Assembly: GCA_019649035.1 (NCBI GenBank)
Contig: BMAT01013632.1
Coordinates: 3,006-56,455, forward strand
Reading direction: 5' to 3'
Length of the DNA stretch: 53,450 nt
Source of the DNA: Elysia marginata
Taxonomy: Eukaryota; Mollusca; Gastropoda; Plakobranchidae
Made by a program: the position numbers and the translations under genes
In this document: piece by piece, positions 9,850-18,970 of the stretch
How positions within the stretch are numbered: position 1 is the stretch's first letter
Layout of the letters: each line of letters begins with the position of its first letter
The notes under the pieces: model-generated
Told to the model about the DNA's origin: nothing
What the model saw: the letters and a program-made list of their open reading frames with translations, nothing else
The model's database searches: none

Positions 9850-11140
9850 CTTTCCATGAGACGTCATCGCTATGATTGTGTGTTCTAATACTTTCAAGGC
9901 CCAAATCTCCTGATTGAAGACACACTCAGTCGTGCAAAAGGCACTCATAGCATCAAATTCCGGATCTACAAATCAACTCCATTTCTACCTTTCCTGATCC
10001 GATGCTTACATTAGTTACAACGATAAGGAATGCTGTGAATGACGATTAAACTCTTCAGACCCTGCAACGCGATTGATGGATGGCTACCACACAAGTCGTC
10101 AATACATGCAAGCGTAATGCCTTACTGGAATGTTCGGAATTATCTCAGCATATAGGACAACATAATCTAAGGGTAAGCAAGCTCTCATTCCTCAAGCACT
10201 GCGCGAGGTAAATTAACATCTTCATGCTGCACACCTTGGTTACAACAATATGATGCGCCGAGTGCACACAACACTACAGTCCGCTGGCCTGGCATCCAGA
10301 ATGAAATGAAACAACTTGCAGAGCAGTGCGACCTATGTCAGGTAATTAAGCCCAGGAATCAAAAGGAAATCCTTAACCTCTACGATAAAGGCAACCTACC
10401 TTGGAATAAATTGACGGTGATCTTTTTTAACTATACGGAAAGGCATATCTCGTGGTCATCGGCTATTACTCGAATTTTATAGAGATTGAATACCTCAGCA
10501 CCACGACAGTTGCTCAAGTAATCAAGAAGCTCAAAGCTATGTTCGCTAGATAGGGCAGGCCATTTTTATTTTTCAGTGACTGTGGACCTCAGTTTACATC
10601 AACTGAATTTCATTCTCTGTTGCACAGCTGGGAAATCAGGCATAAGAAATCGGATTAATGCCACCATCAAAGCAACGACAAAGCCGAAGCGGCAGTTAAG
10701 ACAATAAAAAACATGCTTAAGAAATACGAGCAAAGTTACAAAGACGCATTAAATGAGTCAAACCAAAGACTTTAAAATCGGTATTAGCAGCTGATTCGCC
10801 TCGTGTCTGGCATTATGGATTTAGTGTTAAATCTGGTCGGCCCAGTGTCAGGATAATGTGACTGGGCGTGGTGTAAGCAAGCGCTCCTTATATCACAATG
10901 TGGTAGCACGCTTTCAATTGTCCCAAGCGCCGTCTCTGATATTACCTCAAAGTTGACTGTGACGTTAAAGATTCAAACAACCAACCAAGCAGCCAAAATT
11001 CACCCCGTTCAATAACGCATTTGAGACTTCAATCTTGTGAACGATTCCTCTGACATCTGAAGACAACCCCCTCCCCGAGACAACTACAGGCCAGAAAAGT
11101 CCAGAAAGACCTCGGTGGATGCAGGATTATGTGATTTAAT
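9850..11140 (+). mobile_element. Ty3/Gypsy Pol remnant: integrase
   Basis: This continues the Gypsy copy after the SINE. A YFQGPNLLIEDTLSRA segment closes the RNase H-integrase linker (about 9890-9940). The zinc-binding N-terminal domain is visible near 10220-10350 (LHAAHLGYNNMMRR ... CDLC). The catalytic core runs from about 10400 to 10710: the first catalytic Asp region reads VIGYYSNFIEIEYL (Gly where Asp is expected), the second is intact in FFSDCGPQFTST, and the Glu is present in NDKAEAAVKTIKN. The C-terminal part fades by about 11140 (RWMQDYV then stop). Stops and frameshifts show that it is dead. No 3' LTR was found. Confidence 0.8.
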
Positions 11141-12062
11141 CACTTAGAGTTAGACTGACTCAGAGACTTTAGTATCATTTATAACTATGATTTTGATGCA
11201 AAAGCGGACAGTAAATGAGTAATCAAGACTAATTGTGTCCCAAACTATTTTGCTTTAAGTTTAATTCAAAAAACACTCTTTGCTGTCTAAATTTAACTTT
11301 TAAAACAAGTCTCAAGTATAGATTTGTGCACCTAAAATCTAAACAACAAAATAAACTGTCCAACCAGCCATAAATAAATTACTTTTTCAGATTTTGCTAT
11401 TTTCACAAATCTAGGCATTTATATTTAGAACAAAAATTTTTTCACTACAAAATTTGGAATACTGAAGTTATCATATCAGTTTTTTAAAAATGAATGTATC
11501 ACTTTTTGTCGAATTGAAGTTTATGTATCAGTAATAATGGCAAGAGAAAAATCTCCATTTTCGATGGTGTTTTTCAAAATTCAAAATCCTTTCATCTGAC
11601 TCATTTGGAGAGGCTGAGAAATACTGTATTTCTGAGCACTCTTGGTAAAACATATGTCTTGAAACCATGGTGAATGGGCCAGTTTCAATAGTCCCTTTTA
11701 TCGAGGAAAGGTCATTGAAAGGTTAATTTTTCTTCTTTTTTTCTTATTTTAAAAAGAAAAAAAGATTTAATACCCTTGCACAAAACATTGATAATTCCAT
11801 GAAATTTTTATGTTTGGAAGCTTAGAAAAATGTTAAAGTTGTGACATCCATTTATTAACCCTGAACGCAAGACCTGTGCTAAAAAGTTGTTAGCTTGTTG
11901 GAAGAAGAAGATATGTGCAACTAAGCAAGTCAAAAACAAAAAAATGCTTGTATGCAGGCCTACATTGTTTACAAAAGTAACAAAATTGAATCTTCTTTCT
12001 ATAATGGCAAAAAGTATTAAATAGGGGTATTTTCCCTAACATATGTAAAAGTAACTCTTTAG
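11141..12062. other. No gene seen
   Basis: AT-rich DNA with homopolymer runs and no ORF of protein-like composition. It may contain the eroded 3' end of the Gypsy copy, but no LTR-like repeat of the 6720-6880 region was recognised. Confidence 0.4.
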
Positions 12063-12287
12063 GGGCATTCATCGCAAAACATATCCTTCAAGACTGCCAG
12101 AGCTCTAGAATATTTTGACAGGCAACTGCAGCAGGCCCACAGACATGCAGACCAATCGCTGGGGAACCCTTCAAGAGCTGGAAAAAGATTAACAGCTTCA
12201 TCCAACAGACGGGGGTTGATATTTGAAGTTGACACCGAGATAAAGAGGAAGAAGATAGAAAAGTTATTTTGGGTCAAACTTAGATGA
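12063..12287 (+). CDS. Possible orphan terminal exon (unknown protein)
   Basis: An acceptor-like CTCTTTAG ends at 12062, and from 12063 a plus-strand frame stays open for 74 codons to TGA 12285-12287 without a Met. The peptide is rich in charged and amphipathic residues (ALEYFDRQLQQAHRHADQSL, then ASSNRRGLIFEVDTEIKRKK, then IEKLFWVKLR), unlike the low-complexity frames around it. It reads like the C-terminus of a longer protein whose earlier exons would lie upstream, in or beyond the transposon island. I do not recognise the family. The opposite strand is also open here, so chance cannot be excluded. Confidence 0.35.
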   Translation, partial: GHSSQNISFKTARALEYFDRQLQQAHRHADQSLGNPSRAGKRLTASSNRRGLIFEVDTEIKRKKIEKLFWVKLR

Positions 12288-12936
12288 CGTCAGAGCTTTC
12301 TTGTGTGTCTGCAAAATTGTTCTATATTCATTACTAACCTAGAAATCTGGAAGACGCGGAACCACCAAGTCACATCTATTACTATTAGGCCTAGCGCATA
12401 AGAACTAGACCTACAGATAGATCTTTGCTCTGAGCCCACAACAAGGCAAAATTTATATTCCGATAATCTCCTGTACCCATTCAGTGCCAAAGAATTTTGT
12501 GGCTCTACATTTACACCTCCCTCCCACACCATACTGACCAAATAATAAGCCAAACGGTTATAAGTAACACTAAGCAACCTAAAGCATGATCTCCCTGATG
12601 ATTTCGGTAAGTCTTTTTTTAAAGAAAATAGATCTCATCTAGTGGTCTCACCCTTTCAAAATTCATTGAAAACAAAAAAAGATTTGTAACATCAACTCAT
12701 GCTATAAGTTGGGCCTACTATACGCCTGCGTAAGCTCTATTCCAATTCCATTGACCTCCTTCAGCTCTGTACGTTTTTGGGTGACTTTAAAACATGTAGT
12801 GAAATTACCGCACGATATGTCAGGAAATTACCGGCTGCCTTCTATAATTGTCTTCAACTGTTTTGAAACAAATTTTTGGGGAAAAAATTCTAACTCAGTA
12901 GATTCTAAAATTACATAGTTTATAAAATCCTAAACT
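12288..12936. other. No gene seen; 3' flank of the ASB-like locus
   Basis: This is the region downstream of the minus-strand SOCS-box frame. I found no AATAAA on the minus strand close to 12937 and no coding frame of note. Confidence 0.35.
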
Positions 12937-13185
12937 TTATCTATGAGTATGAGGTTTGAAGCTATCACTATACAAAAGCCTCCGCTGCATGCTTGGCGGA
13001 ATACCTAGAGTCTTAACCCTTCTATTTCTTCCTTTATAAGGTCCTATTAAGTCAGAAACTTTTACAAAACTCAAGAGCTGGAGAGAAGGGCTAGTGAGAA
13101 AAAGAGATTTGCATGACTGCTGCAACTTTTCAAATTCAATGGATGTCTGTTTGCTTATGTGATCTTGTAGATAGGTGTTTTTGTT
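12937..13185 (-). CDS. ASB-like locus, segment 4: SOCS box downstream of the TAG
   Basis: This is in the same frame as segment 3, directly after the TAG (N-K-N-T-Y-L-Q-D follows), open for 82 codons to the true stop at 12937-12939. The BC-box-like helix is SLQLLSFVKVSDLIG, where the usual Cys after Leu-Leu is Ser. The Cul5-box-like part is VKTLGIPPSMQRRLLY. The continued open frame after the TAG and the SOCS resemblance argue that this was coding until recently. Confidence 0.62.
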   Translation of the reverse strand, partial: NKNTYLQDHISKQTSIEFEKLQQSCKSLFLTSPSLQLLSFVKVSDLIGPYKGRNRRVKTLGIPPSMQRRLLYSDSFKPHTHR

Positions 13186-14232
13186 CTATACATCTAGGTC
13201 TGCTCCTGTAAGAAACCTGTTATTATATAAGTAAAGTGCAATATCAAAGTTTTGCATCCAAAGAGCTAAAGTAAAGGGGGAAATAGTTAAATCTGGAAGA
13301 TATAATATGCCAGAATCAATATCAATGCAAGAGGCTTCCACATCATCTACCTGTAAAGCTTGCTGAGGGAAAATTCCTCTGCCCAAAGTAAGCGGAACAT
13401 ATTTGTCCAATTTGAAATGGAGAAAAGTGCAGAGAATCCACTGTTGGCATATTTCATTTTCAAATATTGCACCTGCTTCTAAAAAAGTTGTCATCACCTT
13501 TAGTTTCTCTTGCAAAAGTTGTCTGACATTCTGTGTGTTATCTCCAATCAAGCTAGAACTATGACCAGATAAGATACACGTCATTAAGTTTTTGATTGGG
13601 CAATGAAAAAGCAAAATTTCTTCCCATAAGAGGTCTAGAGGGCTTCGCCCAAAGTTATCACACGTACTTATATTGGCACCGGCTTTGATCAAATTCAAAA
13701 CTGCCTGGTGACTATCTTGAATGACTGCATGGTGTAGACTGTTGCGCCCTTGAATATCCTGGGCATTGATATCTGCTCCGTGTTGAATAAGGTATCTCAT
13801 GACTGATAAAACTGTTTCATCTGTACAGGCACTATCGTTTCCAAGCCTGCGGCGATATAAACACAACATTAGTGGAGTCCTTCCTAAAAGATCTTTTGCA
13901 TGAATGTCAGCGTCAAAGGTGGAGATGAGAGATGAGCACAGAGTAATAGTAAAACTGCAATACTGCACAGCAACATGTAGAGGGTAGTCTCCACCACTGT
14001 TTTTCCCGTTCCCACTGATGAAATTCTCAGGAAGCAAGTTAAGGGAAATTTGCTCACCATAGCGCTTATTACACAGTGCACTTATAAGAATATCTTGTGC
14101 TTTAACTCCAGGTTTTTTCAAACGGCTTGGCATGTACTTTAGCAAAGTGTCAATTATTTCTGGCTTTCGGAAAGGAGTGGCAACATTGAGAAGTCTGTAC
14201 CAATCAACATGAAGACCCTCATTAGGAAGTTC
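13186..14232 (-). CDS. ASB-like locus, segment 3: second ankyrin block up to the in-frame TAG
   Basis: After the second indel the frame resumes with LPNEGLHVDWYRLLNVATPF (no Met needed) and runs about 348 codons through at least three ankyrin repeats to TAG 13186-13188. The GADIN and GANIS turns and the repeated HxAV/PLML helices identify the fold. Between and after the repeats are non-ankyrin stretches (HCPIKNLMTCILSG; CIDIDSGILYLPDLTISPFT) of the kind that pack against SOCS boxes in long ASB proteins. Confidence 0.7.
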   Translation of the reverse strand, partial: ELPNEGLHVDWYRLLNVATPFRKPEIIDTLLKYMPSRLKKPGVKAQDILISALCNKRYGEQISLNLLPENFISGNGKNSGGDYPLHVAVQYCSFTITLCSSLISTFDADIHAKDLLGRTPLMLCLYRRRLGNDSACTDETVLSVMRYLIQHGADINAQDIQGRNSLHHAVIQDSHQAVLNLIKAGANISTCDNFGRSPLDLLWEEILLFHCPIKNLMTCILSGHSSSLIGDNTQNVRQLLQEKLKVMTTFLEAGAIFENEICQQWILCTFLHFKLDKYVPLTLGRGIFPQQALQVDDVEASCIDIDSGILYLPDLTISPFTLALWMQNFDIALYLYNNRFLTGADLDV

Positions 14233-14786
14233 TCAGCAGTAATTCTAATGCGTGAGCACTCACTGACGATATCTCACATGTACGTAAAAGCATTCTCTCT
14301 GAGATCTGCCCACCTTGATTAGCAATCAAAGAAATTATGTCTGTCTTGTTTAATGCCGCAGCAATGACTAGTGCAGACCGTTGGTTGGAGTCTATCAAAT
14401 TCAGGTCAGCTCCAGCCTCAACCAGGACCCTAACTGCATGTATATTATTACCAGCACAGGCTAGCATCAGGGCAGTATTACCATCAGTATCACACAAATC
14501 AACCCTAGCACCGAAGCTTAAGAGGACGTTCAAGATTTCTATGTTTCCTGCTATTGTTGCAACATGAAGAGGAAAAGTGTACATAACCAAGCTTCCCCAC
14601 CGGATATAACTGCCATTGACTCTTTCATTAGCACTCACACCCCTATCTAACACAGACTTCACTATTGCTGCACTTTGCAACTCAAGAGCTTGTTCTAAAA
14701 GTCTTGGTCCTAACATAACAATGTTAAAAGGTAAACTTTGGATAAGAAACTGTAAAACGTAAAATTGTTTTCCTTGAGATGCTATT
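14222..14786 (-). CDS. ASB-like locus, segment 2: first ankyrin block
   Basis: After the T6 indel the frame reads EIASQGKQFYVLQFLIQSLP and joins smoothly to the LGPRLLEQALELQSAAIVKS helix. Three ankyrin repeats follow (PLHVATIAGN; NTALMLACAGNN; SALVIAAALNKT), with FGARVDL and AGADLNL turns. It ends in the frame at TAA 14222-14224, just after ALELLLR, where the next frame takes over. The Met at 14716 is internal, not a start. Confidence 0.7.
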
Positions 14787-15101
14787 TCAAAAAACTTTTT
14801 CCATATCTAATGCAGCAAGAAAACTACACTGATCATCCTCAAATAAACTTGCCTTCTCTTTCTTGTGTGAGTAAGCTGCTGATAATTCAGCCTGTTTACT
14901 CAGATCTGAAATTGCCTTTAAGAAGTGTTTGGTGAGACTAAGATTTCCCTCATTTACAGCTGCATAAAATTTGTCCAGGAGGTTGCTCTTATCAAAAAAA
15001 CCTTCAATAGAAAAACTATTCATTTCCTGTGTCAAATCTGATTCATTGTAGTCCGGAAAGTTTGGTGCTTCATGCCTTTCTCTGTCCTTTTCATCCTCCA
15101 T
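14787..15101 (-). CDS. ASB-like locus, segment 1: N-terminus
   Basis: ATG at 15099-15101 is preceded in all three frames by stops within the 36 bases between it and a splice-acceptor-like site, so it is the natural start. The segment is 104 codons of acidic, Ser-rich then helical sequence (NLLDKFYAAVNEGNLSLTKH resembles a degenerate first ankyrin helix pair). It ends at a TGA created by the T6 run. Confidence 0.65.
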   Translation of the reverse strand: MEDEKDRERHEAPNFPDYNESDLTQEMNSFSIEGFFDKSNLLDKFYAAVNEGNLSLTKHFLKAISDLSKQAELSAAYSHKKEKASLFEDDQCSFLAALDMEKVF

Positions 15102-15136
15102 TATAAATTTTGGGTGACTTTGGCACTTGGATTATG

Positions 15137-15165
15137 TCTGCAAGAAAAAGGAAAAAATTTTGAAA
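15137..15165 (-). other. Splice acceptor in the 5' UTR of the ASB-like gene
   Basis: The minus strand carries a long pyrimidine run ending CCTTTTTCTTGCAG, with the AG opposite 15138-15139; the exon would start at 15137, 36 nt before the ATG. A retained acceptor argues against a processed (retrotransposed) copy and points to an unseen upstream non-coding exon. Confidence 0.55.
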
Positions 15166-15499
15166 AAAGATGGGAAGAAAGGCAGAGAAAGAAGAAAGAG
15201 AGCCAAAAGTGTTCTGTACAACTATAAAAAGAAAAGAAAGAGTACTAGTAGGGAGGTAGAAGCAAAAAAGATAAAACTAGGAATGGAGAAGAAAAGGTGT
15301 ACTGAGTTAGGAGACATAAAAGATAGATGTGGTGGGCTTAGAAGAAACATGCAGACATAATTATAAACAGAGAAATACATAGAGATACAGATGAAACTGG
15401 AAAGCCATTACATCATGATCTGTATGATAATGTAAACAAAATTATTTATTATAGACACTTCGTAAACAGATACATGTATATATATTTTGTTAGACGAGG

Positions 15500-15543
15500 C
15501 TGTGACAAAAGATTATAATCTCTGTGACAAAAGATTATAATCT
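15500..15543 (+). repeat. Perfect tandem duplication, 2 x 22 bp
   Basis: CTGTGACAAAAGATTATAATCT occurs twice back to back; each copy contains the perfect 10-bp palindrome GATTATAATC. It lies in non-coding DNA upstream of the ASB-like gene. Confidence 0.9.
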
Positions 15544-15764
15544 ATCATCTGTGATGATGGAAAAACGAAGAATTTTAAATGATAAAAAAGGTATGAGTGT
15601 TTTTGAAATGCTTTTAACCTGTATCATTTTTAAATTTATCACAGGAGTTCACTTTAAATTGTACCCCTCAAGGATTTAATGGACAAAAGAAAATCATAAT
15701 TCAATCTGTTGGCTGTGATAGAGGATAAAATTTTGTTCTACATCACAAAAAAACATACATTTAC

Positions 15765-15939
15765 TATGAGTGTTGAGTTTATGCTTATAGTTTCTCGACA
15801 ATTCCCTAAAAATTTATGACAAAACATCATGACATAGTTTGAAAGAAATACTGCTTTCAATTCATTTTCAAGGGCAGTTATAAATACACTTTTTTCATCT
15901 TCACAAGTGGTATGTACATCTACTGTTGTTGGTAAAATT
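15765..15939 (-). CDS. Possible minus-strand exon of unknown protein
   Basis: A minus-strand frame of 58 full codons is bounded by a weak acceptor (GTATCTAAG) and a fair donor (ATA/GTAAATG). The peptide looks protein-like (TTVDVHTTCEDEKSVFITAL, then ENELKAVFLSNYVMMFCHKF, then LGNCRETISINSTLI). It could be a 5' exon of the ASB-like transcription unit or of another gene. I recognise no domain, and the evidence is only composition plus splice-like ends. Confidence 0.28.
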
Positions 15940-15943
15940 CTTA

Positions 15944-17179
15944 GATACAAATAAATATGTTATTTAGAAGGGCTTTAAAAAAAGGTAACTTTATAGATGC
16001 ATATACACAGACAGATAGGTGCAATGTTAGGGGCAGAGAATGTATCCGTTGTGGCCACTGTTTTTGTGCCTGGCTAATTTGAAATCAAATTAAACACTGG
16101 CTTTATTTTTTTTCTAAAATAGTACATGTATATCCTTAGGAATGAGTAAAACAATATTGTTTTTGTAGATGAGCTGTTCCTGCTGTTATGTTTTTCTTTC
16201 TGCTTTTTTAATCTGAGACCAAATTAAATCCTGGGTTCTCTCTAGGTGGTTTTTTTTATCATTTTTTTCATTTATTTAAGCCTTACAAGGTAATGGGTAG
16301 CACAGAAGCTGACTGCTAGCGAAAATGAAGAACAATTTGAACCATCTATAAGCTACTCTAAAAAATCTGATTTTAGAGAATTGAACTTCATCAAATACAA
16401 ATTATGAGTTCAAATCTAACAAAGTCATGGAGGGAAAAGAAAACTGACACCTAGGAAACTTCAAATTATGAGAACTTTTTATTATTCAGACTTCATATTT
16501 AACTTCAGGTAACAAACACAAATCTACACAGAAACTTATCAGAATTGGCGACTTATCATAATGGTGAATGGAAGTAAGTAACTAAGATTTAGAATTTGTC
16601 TTTGGAAAAATTCACCATGCAAGACGCATGTTGAGAACTTTATTACAGCAAGCGGTCACTAGATACATTATCATGGATCTAACTTCTAAGTTGAATATTT
16701 TTCGGGATAATCCTGGGATCGGCCCGACCCAGTGTTATGCCTATTTTTCTTGATTTTTTTCATAGGCCATACATTTTAAAGTGTTGGTGTCACAACGACG
16801 GAGCGACAGTTTTCAGCGACAAAAATCATAAAAAGTCAAAGGATGTAAACACCACGTCGCCTAGAAGAGAGATAACTCTAACTAATTCAAAGGGTTTGGT
16901 GTCTGTGCCAACCATGAAAAGTAGGCTAAGAAATAGATGTAGTAAGATAAATTTTCATGAATGAATACGTGTGCATAAACTTCGATAGCGTGTTTTGTTA
17001 AAAACCAAGCCTGTAAAACGTAAGATATAAAAACATAGATTTTACCATATGTAATATTTAGATCTATATTATGAATTGAATTCAAATAATCAGTTTGATC
17101 TACATTATTATTACTTATTAAGTTAAGTAAATTAAGGCTACTGAGTACCATAATTGGCTCGATTTAGGTCTAAATCTAG
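15944..17179. other. Intergenic, no gene seen
   Basis: AT-rich DNA with no supported ORF. The plus-strand frame at 16737-16964 has no recognisable content. Confidence 0.4.
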
Positions 17180-17553
17180 ATCTAGAACAGATCTGATTGT
17201 AATTTTTTACAAGTACTCCCCTCGCCAGTATCAATGATTTTTGTGCTTTTATGGAGTTTTTGAGTACTCTGGGAACAAATGGCTTTGAAAAGTGCCGCAA
17301 ATCAATAGATTTTAGAAACTGTTAGCCTATAGATGTAATGCGACACAATGTGGCGGCAGGGGGAAACCCCCCTGAACCCATCCACCCCCTTTCCCCACAA
17401 ATAACTCAGAGTTAATCTATGAATTTGGCGCAAATCTGCAGCCAATTTGTTTACAATCACAGTGCACCAAAAAAAAAACATAAAACCGTAAAAATCATTG
17501 GTACTGGAGAGGGGAGTACTTAGTAAAAAATTACCATCAAAGATCTATTCTAG
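17180..17553. mobile_element. Fold-back (near-palindromic) element
   Basis: The two halves are reverse complements. The best block is 17211-17253 against 17479-17521 (about 37 of 43 bases), extended outward by the shared AATTTTTTAC and AGATCT segments and inward by AACAAAT-GGCT and ATAGATT segments. The exact centre, 17365, is the tip of a perfect 7-bp hairpin (CAGGGGG, loop AAAC, CCCCCTG, 17357-17374). There is no ORF. It resembles a fold-back or long-TIR miniature transposon; transcribed, it would form one long hairpin RNA. Confidence 0.75.
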
Positions 17554-17761
17554 TAAAGGTTGTTCTTTGTCATTTTAAGCATCATTTTGAGAAGAATGGA
17601 CTAAGGGAAACCTTTCAACCTGTTTTCCATGAATTTCATAACACTGAGACAACATTATTGAAAGTACGTAATGACCTTTTGTGTGAATCCGACAAGGGTA
17701 TAGCATGAAAGTACTCTAAGTTGCAAGAATTGCATTTATCCGTGCTCAATGATGAAATGAG

Positions 17762-17807
17762 GTCATGTGACTATTGGGGGTCAAGTTGTTTTGGGAAGTC
17801 ATGTGAC
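17762..17807 (+). promoter_or_regulatory. Two identical GTCATGTGAC E-boxes (M-box/CLEAR-like)
   Basis: GTCATGTGAC is present at 17762-17771 and again at 17798-17807, about 1.2 kb before the transporter ATG. TCATGTGA is a preferred site of the MITF/TFE bHLH-zip family, which controls lysosomal genes in animals. Whether these are used here is inference. Confidence 0.35.
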
Positions 17808-18941
17808 TTTGTGAACATGCGCATTGACGAGGTTACAGTATTAAACTAAAACAAGGGCAACAACAAATGAAAAATAAAGAAACAATTTATAAAGAGAATT
17901 TTGATAATCATATCTTAAAAATTATTCATTTCCGACGGATTTAATTAACATTGGGATCACAGACCCAAAAAACCATAGAAAACATGCGATTTTTTTAGTT
18001 GAGTGAGGGGGAATACTTGTAAAAAGAAACTTGTGTCATTTATTATTGGTCTTAAACTCTTTTGCAAACAACTGGCTGACCTCATCTGTCTTTTCCCAGC
18101 CCTCTCATGCAAGCTAGGATTGCACAAAGAAGTAACGGGTTACTCCAACTCCTATTGGAATCTCTGAATAAAAACCTGGAAAAATGTTAATTTGGTCTTA
18201 TAACTCGGGGGGTATTCAAAAGCTCAAGGACCAAATTAATTTTAAATTATTAAATCATGTGAGCTTTTTCAAATTTTAGGTCACATAAGAGGGACCATGG
18301 TCTAAATTGAGGGGCTCCACTGTGTAGTGCAAACCTTTGTAGAATGTTAAAATATAACTTGATACATTTGGTTCTTTATAGTAAATTATACTGTTTATCA
18401 ACTGAAAGTGAAACATAAATCATAAAAGTTTGACATTTTGTGTGCCATGATTGGGATATTTTTAGTAACATCTAAACCTGAGCAACTTCCACCAGATTTA
18501 CTCCAAAAGTGTTTTATACAGTCTTGAGAGGTTTTTCTACCACTGATCAGACTCAGAGCCCTCTTTTGGATAGGTGTAATATATTTATAAACTAATTTTC
18601 AAAAAAAAATATTTGCTGACATTTTAAAATTTCAGGTATTTTTCACTGTTCATTAGCCAAAAATTTATGCAAACAATTTCCATAAAAAGCCTATGAACAC
18701 TTGTAAAGCACATGTACCTGAAGACCTTCACCAAATTTTGTCCAAATATTAGTATTACGCCATTTACGGTAAACGACAAAGTTTTAGCAACAAATTTGTG
18801 AAAAAACAACATTTTTAGAAAGCGCGCAAAAAAGATCTAAAAAGTAAGAAAATTTTTTTTTTTAATTATTGCTCAAAGCAGTAAGAATCCACCCCACAAC
18901 AGTGTTCTCCTTTTCATTTATTCATAAAGTATACTCCGCAG
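17808..18941. other. Upstream region of the transporter gene, no coding sequence seen
   Basis: AT-rich DNA without ORFs of note. A plausible 5'-UTR splice acceptor (TACTCCGCAG) ends at 18941, 29 nt before the ATG, suggesting that a non-coding first exon lies somewhere upstream. Confidence 0.4.
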
Positions 18942-18970
18942 GTTTTGAAACAAATACTACAAATTCCACA

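Larger units (their letters stand above)
12937..15101 (-). pseudogene. Ankyrin-repeat and SOCS-box (ASB-type) protein gene, disrupted
   Basis: Read on the minus strand from ATG 15101, the locus encodes about 720 codons. The N-terminus is acidic (about residues 1-110). Two ankyrin blocks follow: about 175-280 (PLHVATIAGNIEILNVLLSF, NTALMLACAGNNIHAVRVLV) and about 365-490 (YPLHVAVQ, RTPLMLCLYRRR, LIQHGADINAQD, NSLHHAVIQDS). A C-terminal SOCS box lies at about 665-705 (SPSLQLLSFVKVSDLIG ... LGIPPSMQRRLLY). ASB proteins use the ankyrins to bind substrate and the SOCS box to bind Elongin B/C and Cullin-5 in an E3 ubiquitin ligase (family knowledge). The frame is broken three times: an extra T in a T6 run (14788-14793), an extra base near 14225-14231, and TAG at 13186-13188. 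Removing one base at each indel restores a single frame (2163 nt). The whole coding region is uninterrupted by introns. It is either a recent pseudogene or an assembly with errors; I favour pseudogene slightly, because a TAG substitution is harder to blame on sequencing. Confidence 0.72.

Noticed and set aside
12285-12292. Perfect CRE (TGACGTCA) overlapping the stop codon of the orphan exon
   Set aside because: An 8-bp palindrome is expected by chance at this scale; another (CATGACGTCATG) lies at 26790 in an intron. No promoter evidence.
13186-13188. Selenocysteine or pyrrolysine recoding of the ASB TAG
   Set aside because: Selenocysteine uses TGA and pyrrolysine does not occur in animals; with two frameshifts nearby, a lesion is simpler.
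13884-14567. Other-frame ORFs overlapping the ankyrin region (13884-14081 minus, 14337-14567 plus)
   Set aside because: Shadows of the ankyrin reading frame; no independent features.
15127-15360. Lys/Arg-rich plus-strand ORF of 77 codons
   Set aside because: It is the complement of the pyrimidine tract that forms the splice acceptor of the ASB-like gene; purine-rich low complexity.
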